From NCBI RefSeq assembly GCF_005860765.1, contig NZ_VCEI01000021.1:558001-622000 (forward strand): a stretch of 64,000 nucleotides of DNA. The letters are read 5' to 3'. A program made the translations under genes and the position numbers. The notes under the pieces were generated by a model, which ran no database searches, had not been told where the DNA came from, and saw only the letters and a program-made list of their open reading frames with translations. Below, in pieces: positions 56,204 through 64,000 of this stretch (positions are counted from its first letter, which is position 1; the number at the start of each line of letters is the position of its first letter). This DNA is from Dyadobacter sediminis. GTDB lineage: Bacteria > Bacteroidota > Bacteroidia > Cytophagales > Spirosomataceae.

Positions 56204-56911
56204 ATGACACACCTGCAGAAAAACTGGTTAACCGAAGGAACTTTTGATTTTGAGTACAAGAAATATACCTTGCTTGCTTACCTGCAGCATATTGATAATC
56301 AGTTTAAAATGAACCGGCTGCATCCGCACTTGCCGGATCTGGAACTACACCGGAATGCATGCCTGGCCATTCGAAGCAATAAAAGCCGGATCAGAACGTC
56401 GTTTCCCAAAAACCTGACAGGGATTAATCCCAGGACCTGGACGCTGGAATATGAAGAGCTGCATCAGGATGATCCGTATCTGGAAGAGTTGAATTATATT
56501 CTGGATTTTTCCATTCCCCGCCTGACCAGATCGCTTGAATCCGGAACCGAGCGGTTTAGTGAAGTCAGAGAAAATGTCCGGATTTCGCCGGTCGGAATCG
56601 TGCCTTTACGACTGGAAGAAGGTTACCTGCTGTTTCTGCATACTTTTCAACCGATGGTCAGCGTGTTTGCGTATCAGCTTGCGCTGTACAATGAAATGAA
56701 AGAAAGGTATCTCAAAACTACTTTTCTGGAAACGGTGCGTGTTGGCATTGGGAATTCGGTATCGCAGATCAAAGTGGATCTTACCAGAAAAAACAGATCG
56801 CTTCCGAATCCTGCCACTTATATTGTGGAATCAAAGTACGACTATCCTTTGCATGAAGCGTTGCTGCCGGTTGCCAAAAAACTGGTACTGAAAGAAATGA
56901 ATATCGCCTGA
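56204..56911 (+). CDS. Conserved hypothetical protein
   Basis: I do not recognise a named domain in these 235 residues. The N-terminus (WLTEGTFDFEYKKYTLLAYL) and the central block (EVRENVRISPVGIVPLRLEE) look well-ordered, and no signal peptide or membrane segment is visible, so it is probably cytoplasmic. The overall impression is a mixed alpha/beta protein of a Bacteroidota-type conserved family. It is monocistronic, divergent from groES and convergent on secG. Confidence 0.75.
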   Translation: MTHLQKNWLTEGTFDFEYKKYTLLAYLQHIDNQFKMNRLHPHLPDLELHRNACLAIRSNKSRIRTSFPKNLTGINPRTWTLEYEELHQDDPYLEELNYILDFSIPRLTRSLESGTERFSEVRENVRISPVGIVPLRLEEGYLLFLHTFQPMVSVFAYQLALYNEMKERYLKTTFLETVRVGIGNSVSQIKVDLTRKNRSLPNPATYIVESKYDYPLHEALLPVAKKLVLKEMNIA

Positions 56912-56926
56912 AAGTATTTTTCGAAT

Positions 56927-56984
56927 TATTTTATACTAAAAAAGCGTCTGCAATTTATTGCAGACGCTTTTTTAGTATAAAATA
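56927..56984. repeat. 58-bp perfect inverted repeat between convergent genes
   Basis: Arms of 28 nt (56927-56954 and 56957-56984) pair without mismatch around TT. The core GCGTCTGCAAT / ATTGCAGACGC is flanked by AAAAAA / TTTTTT, a bidirectional terminator core, and pairing then continues through TTATACT-type sequence. It starts 16 nt after the hypothetical gene's stop and 70 nt past the secG stop. Confidence 0.88.
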
Positions 56985-57053
56985 CGTTTAAACCAGGCTT
57001 GGAGCCAATCGCTAAAAGCCATCGGCTAACAGATGCTTAAATGCTTTCAATAT

Positions 57054-57434
57054 CTATTTCGTACTGTCAGCAGGAGCTGCTGCAGGTGCAGCCGGTGTAG
57101 TTGCTGCGCCGCCGGGAGCAGGAGCCGGTGCAATATTTCCACCCGGAATAACGGTGTTTTGGGCTTTTTCTACATTAACGCTGTTAATGCCGCCAGCTTG
57201 ATTGCCTCCGCCCACAATGACATAAGACGCAAGTGAAATGAAGATAACAGCACCTGCCAGTCCCCACGTGATTTGTTCCAGCAAATCGGTGGTTTTCTTT
57301 ACACCAAACATCTGTGTAGTTCCTGCGCCGCTAAATTCGCTTGAAAGTCCTCCGCCTTTTGAATTTTGGACCAGCACCACCAGAATCAACAATACTGCGA
57401 CAATCGCAACCAGAATAATCAAACCCAAATACAT
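57054..57434 (-). CDS. secG: Preprotein translocase subunit SecG
   Basis: The 126-residue protein has two membrane segments (about 3-22 and 52-72) with the conserved VQNSKGGGLSSEFSGAGTTQMFGVKK between them (shown here in part: VQNSKGGGLSS). A Pro/Ala/Gly-rich periplasmic tail (about 95-126) follows, longer than in E. coli. SecG assists SecYE in protein export. It is the last gene of the cluster with the TPR-type protein and lptE. Confidence 0.92.
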   Translation of the reverse strand: MYLGLIILVAIVAVLLILVVLVQNSKGGGLSSEFSGAGTTQMFGVKKTTDLLEQITWGLAGAVIFISLASYVIVGGGNQAGGINSVNVEKAQNTVIPGGNIAPAPAPGGAATTPAAPAAAPADSTK

Positions 57435-57498
57435 GCCTTAGAATAATATAGAATGAATGAATGTGAGAGTTAACGCGTTTTACAACCTTTAAATCTGG

Positions 57499-58161
57499 TT
57501 ACTTTACATCCGAATAAAGCTCACTTAATTTTTTCGCAAAGTAATTGCTTTTTTCCGGTTTTTTCAAGATCAATTTTTGATAGAGATCAATTGCTTTCTC
57601 AATTTTGCCCTGACGCAGCAGAATTTTCGCAAAAGCTTCGGTTTCAATGCTTCCCGAACCTGATTCCGCCACTCTTCCGCTTAGGTCGATGGATACCGCT
57701 TCCAGGTTATTTTCCTGACGAATGATCCTCGGGTTTTTCTTCATAAAACCCTCGATGATCTGCTGCTGCTTTTTCTGCTCTTCTGATTTTTGCTGCTGTA
57801 CCGGAGCAATTTCCTCTATAACAAGCTCGGTAAGAACAACTTCATGGTTATGCTCGGCAAGCGGTTTTTCCAGCGCTTCAATGGCTTCTTCTATGTTCAC
57901 CGTAGCGTCGTAACGCTCCGTATTGCTTTCAACCAGTTGCTGCAGGGCAATGCGGCTGAGTGCGTAAGCCGCAGCGCGCGGGCGTGTTTCTTCCAGTTTT
58001 TCAGTTCCTGCCAGGCTGGATGCCTTGGCCAGTAAAGAATAGGAAATCTGGCAATAGGGAAAAGCCTTGATCGTGGCTTCCAGTTGCGGAATAATGTCTG
58101 CATTGATTCCGTTTGGACGTTTTACCAATTGGCTGAATGCTTCTTTTTCAATAATGGCCAT
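57499..58161 (-). CDS. TPR-containing protein of the lptE-secG cluster
   Basis: The 220-residue protein has a helical N-terminal part (1-80), a charged, Gln/Lys-rich middle (about 95-155) and a C-terminal TPR-like unit (EAFAKILLRQGKIEKAIDLY and following). No signal peptide is visible, so it should be cytoplasmic. I know of no assigned function, but this gene order (between lptE and secG) recurs in Bacteroidota. It begins 59 nt after the lptE stop. Confidence 0.78.
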   Translation of the reverse strand: MAIIEKEAFSQLVKRPNGINADIIPQLEATIKAFPYCQISYSLLAKASSLAGTEKLEETRPRAAAYALSRIALQQLVESNTERYDATVNIEEAIEALEKPLAEHNHEVVLTELVIEEIAPVQQQKSEEQKKQQQIIEGFMKKNPRIIRQENNLEAVSIDLSGRVAESGSGSIETEAFAKILLRQGKIEKAIDLYQKLILKKPEKSNYFAKKLSELYSDVK

Positions 58162-58220
58162 GATTTGCTTTTGTTATTTTACCGGAACCGGGGATTGAAA
58201 TTAGGCAAAAATAAATTCTT

Positions 58221-58739
58221 CTACCAGTCCGCCGCCGATTTATTGAAGATCTGTTGTACCAAATTTTCCCGTATTGTAGGCAAAAGCCGCGCTTCGTTCT
58301 GGTTAAGCGTTTGATCCTGTGGAAAGTCCGCGTAATAAGTAAATGACTGGTCAAAATTCTTGGTTTCATCCTTTGCATTCGTAAAACGCACTTGTACGGT
58401 CACATTCAAACGGTTTAATCCGGCCTGATCGTTTGCCGTCGGCGCAGCGGCCAGTACGTCGTATCCGGTAATGGAACCTTCCAGAATGAGGTCTCCGCCA
58501 CCGGGCTGACTGATCAGGCTTGTATTCCGCTGAAAATATTCTTTCAGTTCTTCGGTAAGCCGGAGCGGAAGATCGGCGGGGCCGCCGGCTGTTCCGGTTG
58601 TAAAATTAAGAACACTGAAAGTCTTGATGTCCGGCGACAAGCTTGTACCGGTAAAAGAGTACACGCCGCATCCTGAGATAAAAACGGTGCAATGCAGGAA
58701 AAAGAGTATAAGAACAAACTTTTTCGCGAATGTCGCCAT
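58221..58739 (-). CDS. lptE: LptE-family LPS-assembly lipoprotein
   Basis: The 172-residue protein has a lipoprotein signal with lipobox FISGC (C24). GCGVYSFTGTSLSPDIKTFS then marks the Bacteroidota LptE family. The ATG at 58739 was chosen because the longer frame (to 58844) puts 35 polar residues before the signal. LptE plugs the LptD barrel and helps insert LPS into the outer leaflet. It follows the sigma-54 activator gene by 31 nt. Confidence 0.9.
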   Translation of the reverse strand: MATFAKKFVLILFFLHCTVFISGCGVYSFTGTSLSPDIKTFSVLNFTTGTAGGPADLPLRLTEELKEYFQRNTSLISQPGGGDLILEGSITGYDVLAAAPTANDQAGLNRLNVTVQVRFTNAKDETKNFDQSFTYYADFPQDQTLNQNEARLLPTIRENLVQQIFNKSAADW

Positions 58740-58770
58740 GCTGTTTTTCAAATACCGGTCTGCTTTTAAA

Positions 58771-60066
58771 TTATTCTTCAATGTCGTATTGCTTGATCTT
58801 TCTGTATAACGTTCTTTCCGATATGCCCAATGCACTGGCCGCATACTTTCGTTTATTGTTGTTTTTTCTCAGTGCCTTAATGATCATTTCCTTTTCCTTG
58901 TCTTCCAGAGAAAGCGACTCTTCTTCTGCCGTTACATGCACAACGTCTTCAATTTCACTTCTTTCGTCTGAATACCGGTCCAGATCCACCGTTCTGGAAA
59001 TTGGCGGAGGAAGTAGGCGCGCAGGCTCGGTTGCGGGTGAAGTGACAGCCGGCTCAGCATTGGTGAGCGAGCTGAAAAGTTCCTGATGATCTTTCAGGAT
59101 ATCGCCTCCGTATTTTTCATTTTCCAACACGTTGCGAACCAGTTTTTTCAGTTCCGTCATATCCCTGCGCATGTCAAATAAAACCTTGTAAAGCAGTTCT
59201 CTTTCGGAAAAAGACTCGGCCGTATTTTCTCCCTGGCGCAACGTCACCAGTGCTTTTCTGCTGGAAGGCTGTACGGGATTCAGATAATTGTTCAGGGTGT
59301 CATGGCTGATCGGCAGATCTTTGTCTGTTTCAAGAATGGTGATCTGTTCGGCAATATTTTTTAACTGGCGGATGTTTCCCGGAAAAGCATACTGCATCAG
59401 CAGATCGCGTGCTTCCACGTCCAGTCTGACCGGCTTTGTACGGTATCTTTCGGAAAAATCATTGGTAAACTTCCTGAAAAGCAGCAAAATATCTTCGCCG
59501 CGGTCGCGCAGTGGCGGAACGTAGATGGGAACGGTATTGAGCCGGTAATAAAGATCTTCCCGGAATTTGCCGTTGTTTACGGCATCCAGCAAATTTACAT
59601 TGGTCGCAGCCACTACGCGGACATTGGTTTTGAGCACTTTGGAAGATCCTACACGGATGTATTCGCCGTTTTCCAGAACGCGCAGCAGTCTTGCCTGCGT
59701 ACCGATGGGCATTTCGCCGACTTCATCCAGAAAGATTGTTCCGCTGTTGGTGGTTTCAAAATAACCTTTCCTTGCGTCCAGCGCGCCGGTAAAAGAACCT
59801 TTTTCGTGCCCGAAAAGCTCTGAATCAATCGTTCCTTCCGGAATGGCACCGCAGTTGATGGCAATAAACGGTCCGTGTTTACGGGAACTGAGGCTGTGTA
59901 TGATTTTGGAAAATGATTCTTTTCCGCTGCCGCTTTCACCGGTAATCAGAACGGTAAGATCGGTTGCTGCCACTTGTACAGCTACATTGATCGCATGGTT
60001 CAACCCGGGTGAATTGCCGATAATGCCAAAACGGTTCTTTATTGCTTGTATTTCCGCTGAATTCAT
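58771..60066 (-). CDS. Sigma-54-dependent activator lacking a receiver domain
   Basis: The 431-residue protein starts almost directly with the AAA+ domain: Walker A GESGSGKE (43-50), sigma-54 contact loop GSFTGA (90-95) and Walker B GTIFLDEVGEM (109-119). A variable linker (about 250-385) leads to a Fis-type HTH at the end (KYAASALGISERTLYRKIKQ). There is no receiver or sensor domain, so control must come from expression level or a partner protein, as with PspF. It lies between miaB and lptE in an order common in Bacteroidota. It needs the RpoN encoded at 33697. Confidence 0.93.
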   Translation of the reverse strand: MNSAEIQAIKNRFGIIGNSPGLNHAINVAVQVAATDLTVLITGESGSGKESFSKIIHSLSSRKHGPFIAINCGAIPEGTIDSELFGHEKGSFTGALDARKGYFETTNSGTIFLDEVGEMPIGTQARLLRVLENGEYIRVGSSKVLKTNVRVVAATNVNLLDAVNNGKFREDLYYRLNTVPIYVPPLRDRGEDILLLFRKFTNDFSERYRTKPVRLDVEARDLLMQYAFPGNIRQLKNIAEQITILETDKDLPISHDTLNNYLNPVQPSSRKALVTLRQGENTAESFSERELLYKVLFDMRRDMTELKKLVRNVLENEKYGGDILKDHQELFSSLTNAEPAVTSPATEPARLLPPPISRTVDLDRYSDERSEIEDVVHVTAEEESLSLEDKEKEMIIKALRKNNNKRKYAASALGISERTLYRKIKQYDIEE

Positions 60067-60141
60067 GAAAATGGCTGTTGGCCTTGCTGTAAGCCTTTAA
60101 AACATTTTTAAAATTATACTGTCTGATCTGTTCATTCCAGA

Positions 60142-61632
60142 TTATTGCAAAACTTCCATGGCGACAACAGCATGGCCGCGGAGCGTTGCAGCAGTACAAT
60201 CCGTGATCATGACATTTACATAATCCCCGACTTTGAAATGCGCTCTTGGGAAAACCACTCTTTTGTTCTGATCATTTCTGCCGGTAAAATCTTCTTCCGA
60301 TCGTTTGGAAGTGCCTTCAACCAAGACTTTCTGAATTTTTCCGACAAGCCTTTGATTACGTTCCAGCGAAATACGCTGCTGTAAATCAATAATTTCTGCG
60401 AGTCTTCTTTGCTTTACATCCGCCGGAATGTCATCTGCAAATTTTTTGGCAGCCAGCGTTCCGGGACGTTCGGAATAGGCAAACATGAAACCAAAATCAA
60501 ATTTTACATATTCCAGCAATGAAAGGGAATCCTGATGTTCCGCTTCGGTTTCTGTACAGAACCCGGCGATCATATCCTGAGAAATGCCACATTCGTCGCC
60601 AAGTATGCGGCGTATGCTGTCGATTCTTTCCAGGTACCATTCGCGGTTGTAAGTCCGGTTCATAATTTCCAGAACCCGGCTGTTGCCGCTTTGTGCAGGT
60701 AAATGAATGTACTTACAGATGTTATCGTGTTTTTTCATCGTATGAAGCACTTCATCCGTAATGTCTTTCGGATGGGAAGTACTGAATCGTACACGAAGTT
60801 CAGGACTGACAAGCGCAACCATTTCCAGAAGCTGAGCAAAATTGACCTGAACCTGTGAGGACACAGTTTCAGTATGTTCTTCAGTTACAGCAGAAATCCC
60901 GGGTTGTCCAAGCCACTTATAGCTGTCAACATTCTGTCCGAGCAGCGTAACTTCTTTATAGCCGTCGTTAAACAGCGCCTGTGCTTCTTTTACAATGGAG
61001 TAGGGGTCCCGGCTGCGTTCGCGGCCGCGTGTAAACGGGACTACGCAGAAGCTGCACATGTTGTCACAGCCGCGCATGATGGAGATAAATGCAGTTACGC
61101 CATTGGAGTTCAGGCGTATCGGTGAAATATCGGCATAGGTTTCTTCACGGGACAAAAACACATTGACCCCTTTCTGCCCGGTTTCGGCTTCTTCAACAAG
61201 CCGCGGAAGATCGCGGTAAGCGTCCGGCCCGGTTACGATATCAACCATTTTTTCTTCTTCCAGCAACTTGGCTTTCAGACGCTCGGCCATGCAGCCCAGT
61301 ACGCCGATGAGTGTGCCCGGACGTTTTTTCTTAAGAACGTTCAGCTGCCGCAGACGGGTTCTTACGCGCTGTTCGGCATTGTCGCGTATGGCGCAGGTGT
61401 TCAGAAAAATCAAATCAGCATTTTCTGCTTCCGACGTTGTGGCAAATCCAGCTTCACGCATGACAGACGCCACAATTTCGCTGTCCGCAAAATTCATCTG
61501 GCAGCCATAGCTTTCAATAAAGAGCCTTTTCTTTTGCGAAACAGGTTCGTTTTCAGTTATATGGACCGTTTCACAGGCTTCCTTGTCTGCGTCGGTCAGT
61601 ATTTTTAAAGTCTCGGTAATTCTGTTTTCCAT
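60142..61632 (-). CDS. miaB: tRNA-2-methylthio-N6-dimethylallyladenosine synthase
   Basis: The 496-residue radical-SAM methylthiotransferase has an N-terminal UPF0004 domain whose auxiliary cluster uses C44, C80 and C114 ([35 protein letters not shown]). The radical-SAM cluster uses C189, C193 and C196 in [13 protein letters not shown]-terminal TRAM domain (about 425-485) follows. It adds a methylthio group to i6A37 of certain tRNAs. It is followed 75 nt later by the sigma-54 activator gene. Confidence 0.96.
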   Translation of the reverse strand: MENRITETLKILTDADKEACETVHITENEPVSQKKRLFIESYGCQMNFADSEIVASVMREAGFATTSEAENADLIFLNTCAIRDNAEQRVRTRLRQLNVLKKKRPGTLIGVLGCMAERLKAKLLEEEKMVDIVTGPDAYRDLPRLVEEAETGQKGVNVFLSREETYADISPIRLNSNGVTAFISIMRGCDNMCSFCVVPFTRGRERSRDPYSIVKEAQALFNDGYKEVTLLGQNVDSYKWLGQPGISAVTEEHTETVSSQVQVNFAQLLEMVALVSPELRVRFSTSHPKDITDEVLHTMKKHDNICKYIHLPAQSGNSRVLEIMNRTYNREWYLERIDSIRRILGDECGISQDMIAGFCTETEAEHQDSLSLLEYVKFDFGFMFAYSERPGTLAAKKFADDIPADVKQRRLAEIIDLQQRISLERNQRLVGKIQKVLVEGTSKRSEEDFTGRNDQNKRVVFPRAHFKVGDYVNVMITDCTAATLRGHAVVAMEVLQ

Positions 61633-61713
61633 CTTGAAGGGAAAGTCTTAAACCCGTATTATAAATGACAAAGCCAAGGGAAAATAGATGGATCCGGCTT
61701 GTGCAATGAATTA

Positions 61714-61747
61714 CAAATATAAAAAGAATTCGGTGAAAACTGACAAA
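61714..61747 (-). promoter_or_regulatory. Candidate promoter of miaB (TTTG-N22-TATATTTG)
   Basis: On the minus strand TTTG (61744-61747) and TATATTTG (61714-61721) are 22 nt apart, matching the Bacteroidota -33/-7 pattern. The start of transcription would lie near 61708, leaving a leader of about 75 nt. Confidence 0.45.
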
Positions 61748-61777
61748 CTGTCATAGCCTGCTTGCCTAATGCAATGG

Positions 61778-64000
61778 TTAGAACGGGTATCCTACGCCCA
61801 GATTGATATTCAGGAAATTGGATTGCGTTCGTTTGAAAAGTTTGTTGAGTTCCAGTTCATTCAGTACAAACCGCTGTAAAGAAGGATCGTAAACTTTTAT
61901 TCCGAAGTCAAACCTCAAAATGAAGAAAGAAAGGTCATAACGTATCCCGAAGCCGGTCCCGATGGCGATTTCCTTTAAAAACTGATCCGCTTTCAGTTTT
62001 TGTTCTACGGGTGCATTGCTGTTGAGGTTCCAGACATTCCCCGCATCTATAAAAAGGGCATAATTGATATCCCCGAAGAATTTGGCTAGAAATCCCCGCC
62101 ATTCCAGATTTCCTTCCATTAAAAATTCACCCGGTGATTCGAACGACAGATTGTTGGAAGTCCGTCTGGGCTCTGAGCGGCCCGGCCCGAGCCTGCGCGG
62201 AAGCCATGCACGCAAGCTGTTTGAGCCTCCGGCGAAAAAGTACTTTTCATACGGCGGAACCTTGTTGCTGCCATAACTGTAAATAGCCCCCGAATTTATT
62301 CTCGCAACAAACGCTGACCGCCTGCCAACCGGCCAGTAACGGCGGTAATCGGCATTCATGCGGAAATATTTGTAAAACTGCAGGTCTTTATCATTGAAAA
62401 CATCTTTGATGACCCGTTCCTGATTCGGCAGAATATTCAGGGAAGTTCCGCCGGATTCCAGTGCAATGCGCAGGTAACGGGCATTTTTCGGCGGACCAAT
62501 GAGCGAATTGGTATTGTAAACGAAATTGAAATTAATATCCGATACAAAGGATTTGTTGAAACTGTTGATCAGGTTATTTCCCTGATCTCGCAATGTATCC
62601 AGCAAACTTGCAAAATCGGCCCGGATATTCTGCGTATTCAAAACGTTAAGATCAATTAACGAAAGATTAAACAGGGTTGTGTTGCTTGGCTGCCAGGAGT
62701 ATGTCATGGCAGCTTTAAGGTTTGTACGCGTGTATTCGGGTCTGTTTACATAGTTGTAGCCAAGCCCGAGCTGTGTCCTCGGGTTGTATGCCGCCGTTTG
62801 CTTTTGCAACAGGCTGCCCGGCGTCAGCAATCTTGGAAAAATGAGCGAAGTATTCAGTCCGATTTCCTCGCTCCGGTATATGGAATTGTTCCCGCCCAGA
62901 AAACCCGGAACCAGTTCAATGCCGCCGCGCAGGTTGGCTTCAAAATTTTCAAGTCCGTTGAAAACATTTCTGATTTTATACGAAAGATTGGCAAATGGCC
63001 CCGGCGCGCCCTGAAGCTGGATAACATTCAGACCCAGATCGGTTGAAATCTGATATTTTTCCAGTGGAATAACCTTGAAATAACTGTTGATTCCTTTTCC
63101 GGTAGAATCAAGCGTGTAACTGTAATTGACAAAACGGAACTGATCCGTCAATGACAATTGCTGCTGCGTATCCCTTTCTTTTTTCTGGCTGTAAAAAGCA
63201 CCCGGACGAACCTGAATTTTACTGTCAAGTATTTTTGTGGCAAATCTTTTATCCGAAAAAACATACTGAATGCCCTGATAACGGACCGTGTCTTTTCTAA
63301 AGAGCGAATCAGGCAATCCGGAAGGCGGCAAAACTTCAAAATGAACCGAATTGATCTTGTAGCGATCCGGCTTGCTGGCCGGGCCGGGCAGATCCACGCG
63401 GACCTGCACGTCAACAGACTTGAAAAAAGTGTCTGTAGCTGCGTTGGTGATCGTATCATTGATGAGGTAAGATACATTTTGTCTGGAAAAGCCGAAGTAA
63501 CCTTCATTTCTGAGCAAGGTTTCCAGCCGGATTCTTTCTTCTTCAAAAGAATCTCCGTCATATCTTTTTTTGCTGACCAGCGCAGCGCCTTTTCCGTTTG
63601 CATGGATGATGCTGTCGACAAGGATATTTTTAATTTTGTACTGAATATCCTTGATCATCGTCGGCCGGTTTTCCGTTACCAGATAATTGACCCTCACCCT
63701 GTTAAAAGTCGTATCCGGCTTGAACGTGACAACGGATTCAAAAAAGCCGTTGTTGTAAAGGTATTTCTGCATCTTTTCTGCATTCTGCGAAACCTCGTTG
63801 ATGTTGAAATAAACCGGTGCTTCACCCAGCACACGCATAAAAAAATTGCCCTGTTCCACTTTCACCTGCGCACGTTTTAGCTTTTTTGCATACTTACGCT
63901 GAATTTTGTCCAGCTTTCGGGGTGAATTTTCTTTATTAAGGCTTTCTTTCTGATAATTTTGCGTGATTTCAATTACATTCCGCTGTTTTTCTTCCTTGTT
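61778..64000 (-). CDS. tamL: TamL-type Omp85 protein (5' end outside window)
   Basis: The frame is open from the right edge through 740 residues to a stop at 61778; a GTG at 63865 is internal, not a start. Visible parts are a basic coiled stretch (KLDKIQRKYAKKLKRAQVK), the FFMRVLGEAPVYFN motif typical of TamL, POTRA-like repeats (about 60-280) and a 16-stranded Omp85 barrel with FFAGGSNSLRAW and a C-terminal NLGVGYPF. TamL is the Bacteroidota lipoprotein counterpart of TamA and works with TamB in outer-membrane assembly. The lipobox lies outside the window. miaB follows 145 nt downstream. Confidence 0.85.
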   Translation of the reverse strand, partial: NKEEKQRNVIEITQNYQKESLNKENSPRKLDKIQRKYAKKLKRAQVKVEQGNFFMRVLGEAPVYFNINEVSQNAEKMQKYLYNNGFFESVVTFKPDTTFNRVRVNYLVTENRPTMIKDIQYKIKNILVDSIIHANGKGAALVSKKRYDGDSFEEERIRLETLLRNEGYFGFSRQNVSYLINDTITNAATDTFFKSVDVQVRVDLPGPASKPDRYKINSVHFEVLPPSGLPDSLFRKDTVRYQGIQYVFSDKRFATKILDSKIQVRPGAFYSQKKERDTQQQLSLTDQFRFVNYSYTLDSTGKGINSYFKVIPLEKYQISTDLGLNVIQLQGAPGPFANLSYKIRNVFNGLENFEANLRGGIELVPGFLGGNNSIYRSEEIGLNTSLIFPRLLTPGSLLQKQTAAYNPRTQLGLGYNYVNRPEYTRTNLKAAMTYSWQPSNTTLFNLSLIDLNVLNTQNIRADFASLLDTLRDQGNNLINSFNKSFVSDINFNFVYNTNSLIGPPKNARYLRIALESGGTSLNILPNQERVIKDVFNDKDLQFYKYFRMNADYRRYWPVGRRSAFVARINSGAIYSYGSNKVPPYEKYFFAGGSNSLRAWLPRRLGPGRSEPRRTSNNLSFESPGEFLMEGNLEWRGFLAKFFGDINYALFIDAGNVWNLNSNAPVEQKLKADQFLKEIAIGTGFGIRYDLSFFILRFDFGIKVYDPSLQRFVLNELELNKLFKRTQSNFLNINLGVGYPF

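Overview
The window reads as chromosomal DNA from a member of the Bacteroidota. Family-level clues are a TamL-like Omp85 protein, Bacteroidota-style LptE, ParE and SecG, a long multi-SLBB polysaccharide exporter, many DUF-type outer-membrane and lipoproteins, and two candidate promoters of the TAnnTTTG type. A Cytophagales species such as Dyadobacter would fit, but the sequence alone does not prove the genus. I found no rRNA or tRNA gene, no insertion sequence, no prophage and no CRISPR array. Coding density is high and genes are mostly intact. Two genes run off the window: a glycosyltransferase at the left edge and tamL at the right edge.

Region 1 (1-11.3 kb, minus strand) is one long surface-polysaccharide operon. 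It runs from a large SLBB outer-membrane export protein through a Wzz/KpsE-like chain-length protein, an ABC-2 permease, a Wzt-like ATPase with a C-terminal glycan-recognition region, a DegT-type sugar aminotransferase, a GT-C-like membrane protein, a WbqC-family protein and a NeuD-like acyltransferase to a GT4 glycosyltransferase. Gaps are tiny or genes overlap. Region 2 (11.6-19 kb) holds parE, pheA (GTG start, preceded by a strong hairpin), a 722-residue anchored protein of unknown function, an outer-membrane barrel, a DUF4136 lipoprotein and a DinB protein.

Region 3 (19-29 kb) has an OmpR-type two-component pair followed by a SulP transporter, then an MscS channel, a DUF1460 protein, a COG4389 membrane protein and a GH13 amylase. 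Region 4 (29-38 kb) has a TPR protein, a single-domain response regulator, a YtxH-like protein, a small unknown protein, and a compact sigma-54 control block: rpoN, an NtrC-type activator and a REC-PAS-histidine kinase. Region 5 (38-47 kb, minus strand) is a CzcABC-type metal efflux operon with its own OmpR-type pair and a trans-sulfuration enzyme. Region 6 (47-53 kb) has a divergent App1-type phosphatase / lipid kinase pair, an esterase-permease pair, sucC and a LolD-like ATPase. Region 7 (54-64 kb) has groES-groEL, a conserved unknown gene, and the secG / TPR / lptE / sigma-54 activator / miaB cluster followed by tamL.

The most interesting non-coding signals are two sets of direct repeats in exact 11-bp phase (TTAA x4 at 21290-21326 and TTAGAA x3 at 43844-43871). 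Each lies just past a histidine kinase gene and in front of that system's probable target, so they look like operators of the two paralogous OmpR-family regulators. Other signals are a sigma-54-like -24/-12 element in front of groES and two very long perfect inverted repeats at convergent gene ends.
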